A stretch of DNA of 5,630 nt from assembly GCA_013003285.1 (NCBI GenBank), contig JABDJY010000382.1, forward strand, positions 1-5,630. The letters are read 5' to 3'. A model generated the notes under the pieces. That model saw only the letters and a program-made list of their open reading frames with translations. It did not search any database and was not told the DNA's origin. The position numbers and the translations under genes were made by a program. Below are positions 1 through 5,630 of this stretch, in pieces. How positions within the stretch are numbered: position 1 is the first letter of the stretch; each line of letters starts with the position of its first letter. The stretch comes from Alphaproteobacteria bacterium. Lineage in GTDB: Bacteria; Pseudomonadota; Alphaproteobacteria; UBA6615.

Positions 1-364
1 GCGCGACGGCGATCCATTGGGTGCGGGTGGGGCGCTCGCCCAGAAAGACGAAGCCCAGAAAGACGCTGACCAGGGGGCTCAGAAAATAGCCTAGGCTCGA
101 GGCCACTAGCTGATCGGTGATGACGGAGAAAACGTACATGCCCCAATTGACGCTGACCAAGGCGGCGCTGACAAACAGGGTGGCGAAGACCCGCCGGTCG
201 CTGAGTGCCGCTGTCACCGCTGGCCATTGCCGCCCAATGGTCAGCACCAGAAGCATGAAGGGCAGGCACCAGATGACCCGGTGCGCGATGATCTCGACCG
301 CGCCCAACTCCGCCAGCGCACGGAAATAGAACGGCGTGAAGCCCCAGATCAGAAAGGCGGCCAT
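1..364 (-). CDS. rarD: RarD-like EamA/DMT-family transporter, 5' part only (3' end cut by window edge)
   Basis: This is the N-terminal part of an inner-membrane drug/metabolite transporter of the EamA superfamily. It resembles RarD, whose substrate is not firmly known. About 121 residues are visible. From the ATG at 364 the product begins MAAFLIWGFTPFYFRAL (first membrane segment). Next come an AHRVIW motif near residue 28, a second hydrophobic stretch, NWGMYVFSV near 76, ASSLGYFLSPLVSVFLG near 90, and FLGERPTRTQW near 110. These line up in order with E. coli RarD as I remember it (THRVIW, NWLLFIWAV, EASLGYFINPLVNIVLG, FLGERF). The start is uncertain. The reading frame is open upstream to a stop at 469-467, and the family normally has about 10-15 more residues before the first helix. 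That stretch contains only non-ATG candidates such as CTG at 376, ATT at 418 and CTG at 439. The gene follows grxD in the same direction and could be read from the same transcript, but its function has no evident link to it. Confidence 0.85.
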   Translation of the reverse strand, partial: MAAFLIWGFTPFYFRALAELGAVEIIAHRVIWCLPFMLLVLTIGRQWPAVTAALSDRRVFATLFVSAALVSVNWGMYVFSVITDQLVASSLGYFLSPLVSVFLGFVFLGERPTRTQWIAVA

Positions 365-481
365 GCCGAAGCCCAGCCCGGCGACCTCGTCGCGGGTAAG
401 GCTTCGTTTAAGGGGAATTTCGGGCGGGATCGGAGACAGCTCTCGGCCGCGGCCCGATGCAATGCGTTAGGGCGTTGTCGG

Positions 482-820
482 CTAGACCGTTTCGCGCTCG
501 ATGCCGGCGTTGTTGAAAAATTCTTCCAGCTCGCCGGCCTCGAACATTTCGCGGATGATGTCGCAGCCGCCGACAAATTCGCCTTTGACGTAGAGCTGCG
601 GCACCGTCGGCCAGTTGGAGAATTCCTTGACGCCCTGGCGAATTTCCGGGTCGACCAGAACATCGGTCGAGCCAAATTTCACGCCCATATGATTGAGGAT
701 CTGCACCACCGCGGCGGAGAAGCCGCATTGGGGAAAGACCGGCGTGCCCTTCATGAACAACATAACCTCGTTGCCGCTGACTTCCTGCTTGATGCGCTCG
801 ATTGTCGGACTGTCGGTCAT
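482..820 (-). CDS. grxD: Grx4-family monothiol CGFS glutaredoxin
   Basis: A 112-residue cytosolic monothiol glutaredoxin of the Grx4/Grx5 class, the usual length for the single-domain bacterial form. These proteins bind a glutathione-ligated [2Fe-2S] cluster and carry or store it, often with a BolA partner, rather than acting as general disulfide reductases. The class motifs are visible: MKGTP at 23-27 (glutathione-binding Lys24), CGFS at 32-35 with cluster ligand Cys32, WPTVPQLYVKG at 70-80 (TVP with the cis-proline), and GGCDI at 84-88. The C-terminus is the acidic helix typical of the family. I chose the ATG at 820 because the family begins there and because AGGAA (832-828) lies 7 bases upstream; the frame remains open further upstream to 1042 but that part overlaps bolA and is not coding. 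It lies 40 bases after the bolA stop, so the two are probably co-transcribed. Confidence 0.96.
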   Translation of the reverse strand: MTDSPTIERIKQEVSGNEVMLFMKGTPVFPQCGFSAAVVQILNHMGVKFGSTDVLVDPEIRQGVKEFSNWPTVPQLYVKGEFVGGCDIIREMFEAGELEEFFNNAGIERETV

Positions 821-860
821 TTTCTGGTTCCTATCCGGTATTCTTAGGTTGTCGGTTCGG

Positions 861-1100
861 CTACGCGCTGTCGCGGACGGCGGTCTGCAGGGCCAGCGCG
901 TGTAATTCGCCGCCCATGCACCCCTGCAGCGCCTCGTATACCATCTGATGCTGTTGAACGCGGGTCTTGCCGGCAAAGGCGTCGGAGACCACATGGGCGA
1001 GATAATGATCGCCATCGCCGCGCAGATCGTCGATGCGGACATCGGCGTCGGGCATGGCTTCCTTGATCAACCGCTCGATTTCGCTCGCCGCCATGGGCAT
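861..1100 (-). CDS. BolA family protein (short, IbaG-like)
   Basis: A 79-residue BolA-family protein, close to the minimal size of the fold. Family features are GDGDHY at 28-33 (the IbaG-type loop, GDGSHF in E. coli IbaG), AGKTRVQQHQMVYEAL at 43-58 (the central helix region), and GGELHALALQT at 63-73. The last of these contains His67, the conserved C-terminal His that serves as a cluster ligand in BolA-Grx complexes. The loop residue that is Cys in some BolA proteins is His32 here, which suggests a His/His type. BolA proteins pair with CGFS glutaredoxins through a [2Fe-2S] cluster, and a CGFS glutaredoxin is the next gene, which strongly supports that pairing. Transcription-regulator annotations of this family are less certain. 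The ATG at 1100 has a good ribosome binding site (AGAAGGAA, 1114-1107). A second ATG at 1094 is possible but is less well spaced. The gene follows purL by 45 bases. Confidence 0.95.
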   Translation of the reverse strand: MPMAASEIERLIKEAMPDADVRIDDLRGDGDHYLAHVVSDAFAGKTRVQQHQMVYEALQGCMGGELHALALQTAVRDSA

Positions 1101-1118
1101 CGGTTATTCCTTCTGTAA

Positions 1119-1135
1119 ACCGCCACTTTAGCGGT
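1119..1135 (-). other. Small inverted repeat in the purL-bolA gap
   Basis: The 45-base gap between purL and bolA holds ACCGC and GCGGT separated by 7 bases, a 5-bp stem followed on the minus strand by TTTACAG. It is too short and has too weak a T-run to call a terminator. It could mildly lower read-through or mark an RNA processing site between the purine genes and the bolA-grxD pair, or be chance. Confidence 0.2.
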
Positions 1136-1145
1136 ATTCGCGGCG

Positions 1146-3353
1146 TTAACCCGCCGCCATATAGTCGGGCAGCCAGCGCTCGTTCAGCGCCTTTAACTCC
1201 GCGACGGATATAGGTCTGGTGCTGGGCAGTGTCAACGTGGCCGCGACGGTCATTCCGATGGCCCGCGCAGGTACCCCGGCCGCCGCCGCGGCGGCTGAAA
1301 CGGCTTCCGGCGCGCTGCTGGTCACCACATAGCGCCCCTGATCTTCGCCAAAGGCCCAGCCATGGGTCGCAATATCGGGCGAAATATTGATTTCGGCGCC
1401 GATTTCGGCCCCTTTTTCACTGGCTTCACTGGCCATGGCCATTTCGGTAATGGCGACGGCCAATCCGCCATCGCTGACATCATGACACGCCGTCAGCACC
1501 CCATCGGCGATCAGGTGGCGCACCAGATCGCCGTTCTTGCGCTCGGCTTCCAGATTGACCGGCGGCGGCGCGCCGGCCACGTCGCCGGTCATATGGCGCT
1601 GATAGAGCGAGCAGCCGAGCCAGCCTTGCGTCTCGCCGATCACGAAGATGGTCTCGCCGACCGCCTTGAACTCGCTGGTCACCGCCTTGGCCACATCGGC
1701 CATCACCCCAACGCAGCCGATGACCGGGGTCGGCAGGATGCCGCTGCCATTGGTCTCGTTGTACAGCGAGACATTGCCGGAGACGACCGGGCAATCCAGC
1801 GCCTCGCAGGCTTCGCCCATGCCCTGAACCGAGCCGACCAATTGGCCCATGATCTCGGGCCGTTCGGGATTGCCGAAATTGAGGTTGTTGGTCACCGCCA
1901 GGGGTGTCGCCCCCACGGCGGTGACATTGCGCCAGGCCTCGGCGACCGCTTGGCGGCCGCCTTCGATGGGGTTGGCGAACACATAGCGCGGCGAACAATC
2001 GGTCGCCATGGCGAGCCCCTTGCCGGTGCCATGGACTCGCACCAGGGCGGCGTCGCCGCCGGGCCGCACCACCGTATCGCCCATCACCATATGGTCGTAT
2101 TGCTCCCACACCCAGCGCCGCGAGCACAGTTCCGGGCCGCCGATCAGCGCCGTCAAAACATCGCCCAGATCGTCGGGCGCGTCGATTTCGGTGGCATTGA
2201 TCACCGGGCGCGGCGGGGTCGGGGTCCAGGGCCGGTCATATTCGGGCGCCGCGGCGACCAGAGGCGGCACCGGAATATCGGCGCTGGTCTCACCGCCTTC
2301 GAGCAGGGTCAGATGGCCGCTATCGTTGGTCACGCCGATGACGGCGAAGTCGAGCTCCCATTTCTCGAAAATTTTCCGCGCCATGTCTTCGCGGCCAGGA
2401 TGGAGCACCATCAACATGCGTTCCTGGCTCTCCGAGAGCATGATCTCATAGGCGGACATACCGGTTTCGCGCTGCGGCACCCGGTCGATGTCGAGCTCGA
2501 TGCCCACATCGCCCTTGCTGGCCATTTCGACCGACGAGGAGGTAAGGCCGGCCGCGCCCATATCCTGAATGGCGACGATGGCGTCGGTCGCCATCAATTC
2601 CAGGCAGGCCTCGAGTAACAGTTTTTCGGTGAACGGGTCGCCGACCTGCACCGTCGGGCGTTTCTCGTCCGCATCGTCGGCGAATTCGGCCGAGGCCATG
2701 GTGGCGCCATGGATGCCGTCGCGGCCGGTCTTTGAGCCCACATAGACCACCGGCAGGCCGACCCCGGCGGCGGCGGAATAGAAAATCTTATCGGTCGACG
2801 CGATCCCGACGGTCATGGCGTTGACCAGAATATTGCCGTTATAGGACGGATCGAAATTGACCTCGCCGCCCACCGTCGGCACGCCGATGCAATTGCCGTA
2901 GCCACCGACCCCGGCCACCACGCCGCCCACCAGATGGCGGGTCTTGGGATGGTCGGGGCTGCCAAAGCGTAACGCGTTGAGGTTGGCCACCGGCCGCGCG
3001 CCCATGGTGAAGACGTCGCGCAGAATACCGCCGACTCCCGTCGCCGCCCCCTGATAGGGCTCGATGAAGCTGGGATGGTTATGGCTCTCGATCTTGAAGA
3101 TGGCCGCCTGGCCATCGCCGATATCGACCACCCCGGCATTCTCGCCGGGCCCCTGGATAACCTGGGGGCCATCGATGGGCAGGGTCTTCAGCCATTTCTT
3201 CGACGATTTGTACGAGCAATGCTCCGACCACATCACCGAGAAAATACCCAGCTCGGTGAAGTTCGGCGTGCGGCCCATAATGTCGAGGATGGTGTCGTAT
3301 TCGCCGTCGCTGAGGCCCATCAGGTCTTCGGGGCGAGGCTCGGTATTGCTCAT
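1146..3353 (-). CDS. purL: Phosphoribosylformylglycinamidine synthase subunit PurL (small type)
   Basis: The 735-residue synthetase subunit of FGAM synthetase, cytosolic. It uses ATP and ammonia supplied by PurQ to convert FGAR to FGAM in purine synthesis. The length fits the small PurL that works with separate PurS and PurQ, not the roughly 1300-residue fused enzyme. The protein has two AIR-synthetase-like halves. Visible motifs are FSVMWSEHCSYKSSK at 38-52, FKIESHNHPS at 86-95, GAATGVGGILRD at 102-113, GVPTVGGE at 157-164, then TGRDGIHG, QVGDPF, ISESQERM-like LSESQERM, and EQYDHMVMGDTVV opening the second half. The C-terminal half keeps TNNLNFGNPE, SGNVSLYNE and CHDVSDGGLAVA. The start at 3353 fits the family N-terminus and overlaps the purQ stop as ATGA. 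No strong ribosome binding site is visible, so translation is probably coupled to purQ. The frame is open further upstream, but that part runs inside purQ. No frameshift or missing motif was seen. Confidence 0.98.
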   Translation of the reverse strand: MSNTEPRPEDLMGLSDGEYDTILDIMGRTPNFTELGIFSVMWSEHCSYKSSKKWLKTLPIDGPQVIQGPGENAGVVDIGDGQAAIFKIESHNHPSFIEPYQGAATGVGGILRDVFTMGARPVANLNALRFGSPDHPKTRHLVGGVVAGVGGYGNCIGVPTVGGEVNFDPSYNGNILVNAMTVGIASTDKIFYSAAAGVGLPVVYVGSKTGRDGIHGATMASAEFADDADEKRPTVQVGDPFTEKLLLEACLELMATDAIVAIQDMGAAGLTSSSVEMASKGDVGIELDIDRVPQRETGMSAYEIMLSESQERMLMVLHPGREDMARKIFEKWELDFAVIGVTNDSGHLTLLEGGETSADIPVPPLVAAAPEYDRPWTPTPPRPVINATEIDAPDDLGDVLTALIGGPELCSRRWVWEQYDHMVMGDTVVRPGGDAALVRVHGTGKGLAMATDCSPRYVFANPIEGGRQAVAEAWRNVTAVGATPLAVTNNLNFGNPERPEIMGQLVGSVQGMGEACEALDCPVVSGNVSLYNETNGSGILPTPVIGCVGVMADVAKAVTSEFKAVGETIFVIGETQGWLGCSLYQRHMTGDVAGAPPPVNLEAERKNGDLVRHLIADGVLTACHDVSDGGLAVAITEMAMASEASEKGAEIGAEINISPDIATHGWAFGEDQGRYVVTSSAPEAVSAAAAAAGVPARAIGMTVAATLTLPSTRPISVAELKALNERWLPDYMAAG

Positions 3354-4042
3354 GCGGCGATCGCTTCGGCCAGGGCGGTGAACATCGGCGCGCCGTCGGT
3401 GCCGCCCAGCAGCGGATCGGCGAGCCGTTCGGGATGGGGCATCATGCCCAGCACATTGCCGGCGGCGTTCACGATTCCGGCGATATTCTCGATCGAGCCG
3501 TTGGGATTGGCCGCGGCGGTGACATTGCCGCCGGCATCGCAATAGCGAAAGGCGATCTGCCCGCCATCTTGCAACCGCTGCAGCGTGTCGGGATCGGCGA
3601 AATAATTGCCGTCATGATGGGCCACCGGCACCCGCAGCACCTCGCCCTGGGTATAGGCGCTGGTGAAGACCGTATCTGCGCGTTCGACCCGCAAATCCAC
3701 ATCGCGGCAGACGAATTTTAGGCTGGCGTTGCGCATCAGGATACCGGGCAGCAGCCCCGCCTCGGCGAGAATTTGAAACCCGTTGCAGATGCCGAGAACC
3801 GGCGTGCCCGCATTCGCCCGCGCGGTCACCGCGCGCATGATCGGGCTGTGCGCCGCCATGGCGCCGGAGCGCAGATAGTCGCCGTAGGAAAAGCCGCCGG
3901 GCACGACAATAAGATCGGACGGGGGCAGGGCGCTTTCCTGGTGCCACACCATGGCCGGCGGGCGGCCCGAGGCGGCTTCCAGCGCCACCGCGACGTCGCG
4001 ATCACAGTTCGATCCGGGAAAGACGATAACGGCTGCGGGCAT
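3350..4042 (-). CDS. purQ: Phosphoribosylformylglycinamidine synthase subunit PurQ (glutaminase)
   Basis: A 230-residue class I glutamine amidotransferase that hydrolyses glutamine and feeds ammonia to PurL in the FGAM synthetase complex. The N-terminus AAVIVFPGSNCDRD (3-16) and the VVPGGFSYGDYLRSGA block (46-61) are PurQ hallmarks. The catalytic nucleophile is Cys86 in GICNGFQIL (84-92), and the His-Glu pair is His203 and Glu205 in MMPHPER (200-206). VAHHDGNYF (140-148) and GNVTAAANPNGS (172-183) are further family motifs. The length matches the usual 220-230 residues. The ATG at 4042 has GGAG (4054-4051) 8 bases upstream. The stop overlaps the purL start by four bases (ATGA), indicating translational coupling of the two subunits. 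The purS stop lies 82 bases upstream, the longest gap within the operon. Confidence 0.98.
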   Translation of the reverse strand: MPAAVIVFPGSNCDRDVAVALEAASGRPPAMVWHQESALPPSDLIVVPGGFSYGDYLRSGAMAAHSPIMRAVTARANAGTPVLGICNGFQILAEAGLLPGILMRNASLKFVCRDVDLRVERADTVFTSAYTQGEVLRVPVAHHDGNYFADPDTLQRLQDGGQIAFRYCDAGGNVTAAANPNGSIENIAGIVNAAGNVLGMMPHPERLADPLLGGTDGAPMFTALAEAIAA

Positions 4043-4124
4043 AGGTTATTCTCCGCCTTCAGCTATCAATGTTTGCCGCTGAGTCGCAATCGCGGCCCCT
4101 GTGGATAGGGCGGGCGGTCGGCTG

Positions 4125-4367
4125 CTAGGCAACGATTTCGATGTCGTAATTCTCGATCACCGTATTGGCCAACAGCTTCTCGCACATATCGGCGACCTGG
4201 GCGCGGGCGGCCTCGGTGTCGCTCGCGGCCAGTTCGATCTCGATATATTTGCCCTGGCGGACCTCTTCGACCCCGTCGAAGGCCAGACCGGTCAGGGCCT
4301 GCTGGATGGCCTTGCCCTGCGGGTCGAGGACACCGTTTTTCAAAGTGATATGGATGCGTGCTTTCAC
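4125..4367 (-). CDS. purS: Phosphoribosylformylglycinamidine synthase subunit PurS
   Basis: The 80-residue small subunit of FGAM synthetase, which bridges PurL and PurQ and is needed for ammonia transfer between them; it is not catalytic itself. The family signature is clear: NGVLDPQGKAI at 11-21, GVEEVRQGKYIEIEL at 32-46, and CEKLLANTVIENYDIEI at 62-78. The length is normal for the family (about 80). The start is GTG at 4367, read as Met; the conserved N-terminus (MKARIHITLKNGVLDP) fixes it there. There is no recognisable ribosome binding site in the 22 C-rich bases separating it from the purC stop, so initiation may depend on ribosomes finishing purC. It precedes purQ and purL, its partner subunits, in the same orientation. 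Confidence 0.97.
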   Translation of the reverse strand: MKARIHITLKNGVLDPQGKAIQQALTGLAFDGVEEVRQGKYIEIELAASDTEAARAQVADMCEKLLANTVIENYDIEIVA

Positions 4368-4389
4368 GGGGGCGAGCGCTTGGTTGGGG

Positions 4390-5154
4390 TTATTGAAGGG
4401 TCACGGGACCGGAAAAATCCTGCTGGTCGGCCTCCGGCGTGATGCCGAGGCGCCGCGCGACTTCTTGGTAGGCTTCGGCGACGCCGCCGAGATCGCGGCG
4501 GAAACGGTCCTTGTCCATTTTCTCGTTGGTCTTCACGTCCCACAGCCGGCAACCGTCGGGCGTAATTTCGTCGGCCAGAACCACACGCACCTGATCGTCC
4601 TGGTACAGGCGGCCATATTCCAGTTTGAAATCGATCAACCGCATGCCGACGCCCAGGAACAGCCCGGTCAGGAAGTCGTTGATGCGCAGGCTGAGCGACA
4701 ACATATCGTCGATTTCCTGCGGCGCGGCCCAGCCGAAGGCGGTGATATGCTCTTCGGAGATCAGCGGATCGCCCAGATCGTCGTTCTTGTAATAATATTC
4801 GACGATCGATCGCGGCAGAGCGGAGCCTTCTTCTAGCCCGAAGCGTTTGCAGATCGAGCCGGCGGCGACATTGCGGATCACCACCTCGACCGGAATGATC
4901 TCGACCTCGTGGACCAACTGCTCGCGCATATTGAGGCGGCGCAGGAAATGGGTGGGAATGCCCACATCGGCCAGCCGCAGCATCAGATATTCCGAGATGC
5001 GGTTGTTGAGCACACCCTTGCCGGTGATGATGCCGTGCTTTTGGTTGTTGAAGGCGGTCGCATCGTCCTTGAAATGCTGGACCAGCGTGCCCGGTTCGGG
5101 GCCTTCGAAAAGGACCTTCGCCTTGCCCTCATAGATCTTTCTGCGTCGCGGCAT
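4390..5154 (-). CDS. purC: Phosphoribosylaminoimidazole-succinocarboxamide (SAICAR) synthase PurC
   Basis: A 254-residue cytosolic enzyme that joins CAIR and aspartate with ATP to give SAICAR in de novo purine synthesis. Visible family motifs are IYEGKAK at 7-13 (nucleotide-binding loop), KDDATAFN at 29-36, KGVLNNRIS at 46-54, the first signature region VEVVIRNVAAGS at 89-100, the second signature LIDFKLEYG at 173-181, and DEITPDGCRLWD at 195-206. The length is typical of the single-domain bacterial form. I chose the ATG at 5154 because relatives begin with an M-x-RRR-x-IYEGKAK pattern; an ATG two codons earlier (5160) is equally possible, and only a weak GGA lies upstream of both. The open frame continues to 5274, but those extra residues match nothing expected for PurC. 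This is the first gene of the pur-bolA-grxD block, followed after 22 bases by purS. Confidence 0.97.
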   Translation of the reverse strand: MPRRRKIYEGKAKVLFEGPEPGTLVQHFKDDATAFNNQKHGIITGKGVLNNRISEYLMLRLADVGIPTHFLRRLNMREQLVHEVEIIPVEVVIRNVAAGSICKRFGLEEGSALPRSIVEYYYKNDDLGDPLISEEHITAFGWAAPQEIDDMLSLSLRINDFLTGLFLGVGMRLIDFKLEYGRLYQDDQVRVVLADEITPDGCRLWDVKTNEKMDKDRFRRDLGGVAEAYQEVARRLGITPEADQQDFSGPVTLQ

Positions 5155-5172
5155 TGTCATGGAATCCAGGTC

Positions 5173-5210
5173 GGCGGAGGGTGTTCCGCCCCGATAGGGT
5201 AGCGTGGGGC
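5173..5210 (-). promoter_or_regulatory. purC leader with two mutually exclusive stems
   Basis: In the presumed purC leader, two 5-bp GC stems share three bases. One pairs 5206-5210 with 5188-5192 (GCCCC with GGGGC, 13-base loop). The other pairs 5186-5190 with 5173-5177 (GGCGG with CCGCC, 8-base loop). Only one can form at a time. This resembles an attenuation switch in outline, but no U-tract follows the second stem, and GC-rich DNA forms such stems easily. I recognise no known riboswitch class. Confidence 0.2.
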
Positions 5211-5214
5211 GCGA

Positions 5215-5243
5215 GATATACCAACCGCGTGACCCGGGCACAA
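5215..5243 (-). promoter_or_regulatory. Tentative promoter for the purC operon
   Basis: Reading the minus strand, TTGTGC (5243-5238) and TATATC (5220-5215) are separated by exactly 17 bases. They match the sigma-70-type consensus at 3 of 6 and 4 of 6 positions. The pair lies about 60 bases before the purC start, in the only sizeable gap upstream of the operon, which makes a promoter here likely on context alone. Matches of this quality arise by chance, so the exact boxes are unproven. I see no recognisable operator. Confidence 0.3.
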
Positions 5244-5280
5244 TCGCCGCCGCGTAATAACGTCTCGAATTCAACCGCTT

Positions 5281-5296
5281 CGGCGGAAAACCGCCG
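5281..5296. terminator. Small GC hairpin between the SDR gene and purC, weak terminator candidate
   Basis: A perfect 6-bp stem, CGGCGG with CCGCCG, encloses a 4-base loop, about 20 bases after the SDR stop codon. Read on the minus strand, where the SDR transcript would end, the loop is TTTT but the bases after the stem are AAGCGG, so the usual U-tract is missing. The T-rich flank (ATTTTAT) lies on the side that would serve plus-strand transcription, where no gene is seen upstream. It may be a Rho-assisted or inefficient terminator. Confidence 0.3.
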
Positions 5297-5316
5297 ATTT
5301 TATGGTTAATAAAATG

Positions 5317-5630
5317 CTAGTAATCCGCCCGGCCGCCGGAGATGTCGAAGGCGGCGCCGGTGCTGAACGAGCAATCTTCCGAGGCCAGCCAGGCCGCCAT
5401 GGCGGCGACCTCTTCCGGCTCCAGCAGGCGGCCCAGCTCCATGCCGTCGGCGATGGTCTGGCGGTATTTTTCGTCGAGACCGTCGAACAGCTCGGTATTC
5501 ACCCCGCCGGGGGTGATGCAGTTCACCAGCACGCCGGACTTCGCCGTGTCCTTGGCCAGCGACTTGGTGAGGCTGACCACCCCGGCCTTGTCGGCGGCAT
5601 AGGGGGAATTGTTGCGGATGCCTACCTTGC
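5317..5630 (-). CDS. Short-chain dehydrogenase/reductase (SDR), C-terminal part (5' end beyond window)
   Basis: The last 104 residues of a classical SDR, an NAD(P)(H)-dependent oxidoreductase of the FabG-like type. The active-site YxxxK is present as YAADK (Tyr codon at 5601-5599, Lys codon at 5589-5587), followed by AGVVSLTKSLAKD, the usual helix after the catalytic Lys. VNCITPGGVNTE then gives the conserved N-x-x-x-PG region with a Thr. The end EEVAAMAAWLASEDCSFSTGAAFDISGG is the standard SDR C-terminus and finishes GGRADY. The Rossmann glycine motif and the catalytic Ser lie outside the window, so cofactor preference and substrate cannot be inferred. A GTG at 5580 is not the start, because the frame and homology run on through the right edge. 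The stop TAG is 162 bases upstream of purC, so it may be a separate transcription unit. Its role is unknown and no link to purine synthesis is evident. Confidence 0.93.
   Translation of the reverse strand, partial: KVGIRNNSPYAADKAGVVSLTKSLAKDTAKSGVLVNCITPGGVNTELFDGLDEKYRQTIADGMELGRLLEPEEVAAMAAWLASEDCSFSTGAAFDISGGRADY

Noticed and set aside
429..460. GC-rich palindrome (GGCCGCGGCC) after grxD as a terminator
   Set aside because: It has no loop suited to a hairpin and no T-run after it on the minus strand. It appears to be an incidental GC palindrome.
227..847. Plus-strand open frame of 206 codons across rarD-like and grxD sequence
   Set aside because: It is antisense to two genes with clear family motifs and crosses the gap between them. 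No family resemblance was seen, so it is a shadow frame.
1362..2618. Long plus-strand open frame (418 codons) opposite purL
   Set aside because: It lies entirely antisense to a well-conserved purL. Its product is rich in His, Gly, Arg and Asp without recognisable motifs, as expected from the complementary frame of a GC-rich gene.
3354..3542. N-terminal extension of purL by 63 codons
   Set aside because: The extension lies inside purQ in another frame, while the purL family N-terminus and the ATGA overlap both place the start at 3353.
4165..4836. Plus-strand open frame of 223 codons opposite purS and purC
   Set aside because: It is antisense to two confirmed genes, and its translation shows only low-complexity reverse-frame residues.
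5155..5274. N-terminal extension of purC by 40 codons
   Set aside because: The extra residues match nothing expected for PurC. The conserved N-terminus begins at 5154, and the extension would cover the likely promoter and leader.
1..5630. A novel defence, mobile or CRISPR-like system
   Set aside because: Every long conserved frame is assigned to a known housekeeping family. No direct-repeat arrays, transposase, integrase, toxin-antitoxin pair or atypical composition was seen.

Overview
The window is ordinary core-metabolism DNA from a GC-rich bacterium, most likely an alphaproteobacterium (Rhodospirillales-like is my best guess). The evidence is the gene order purC-purS-purQ-purL-bolA-grxD, which is characteristic of that class, together with the sequence style of the small PurL, PurC and the CGFS glutaredoxin. 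All eight genes lie on the minus strand, so transcription runs from the high coordinates to the low ones. I see no plus-strand gene, RNA gene, mobile element, CRISPR array or long repeat.

In transcription order: the 3' part of a short-chain dehydrogenase/reductase (SDR) gene enters at the right edge and stops at 5317. A 162-base gap follows, holding a small hairpin, a tentative promoter and two mutually exclusive leader stems. Then come purC (SAICAR synthetase), purS, purQ and purL (the three separate subunits of FGAM synthetase), a short IbaG-like BolA protein, and a monothiol CGFS glutaredoxin (Grx4/GrxD type). The 5' part of a RarD-like EamA transporter runs off the left edge.

The purC-to-grxD block looks like one transcription unit. 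Gaps are 22, 82, -4 (ATGA overlap of purQ and purL), 45 and 40 bases, and no convincing terminator lies inside. PurS, PurQ and PurL together perform the fourth step of de novo purine synthesis: PurQ releases ammonia from glutamine, PurL uses it with ATP to amidate FGAR, and PurS bridges the two. PurC acts later, joining aspartate to CAIR. BolA and the CGFS glutaredoxin are known partners that form [2Fe-2S]-bridged heterodimers in iron-sulfur trafficking and iron sensing. Their place behind the purine genes is a recurrent alphaproteobacterial arrangement, not a new one.

I did not find an undescribed system. Points worth a second look are modest: the rarD-like gene has no ATG at the expected N-terminus, purS starts with GTG and no visible ribosome binding site, the purC leader can fold in two exclusive ways, and an SDR gene sits where related genomes often have a DUF1476 gene and purB.
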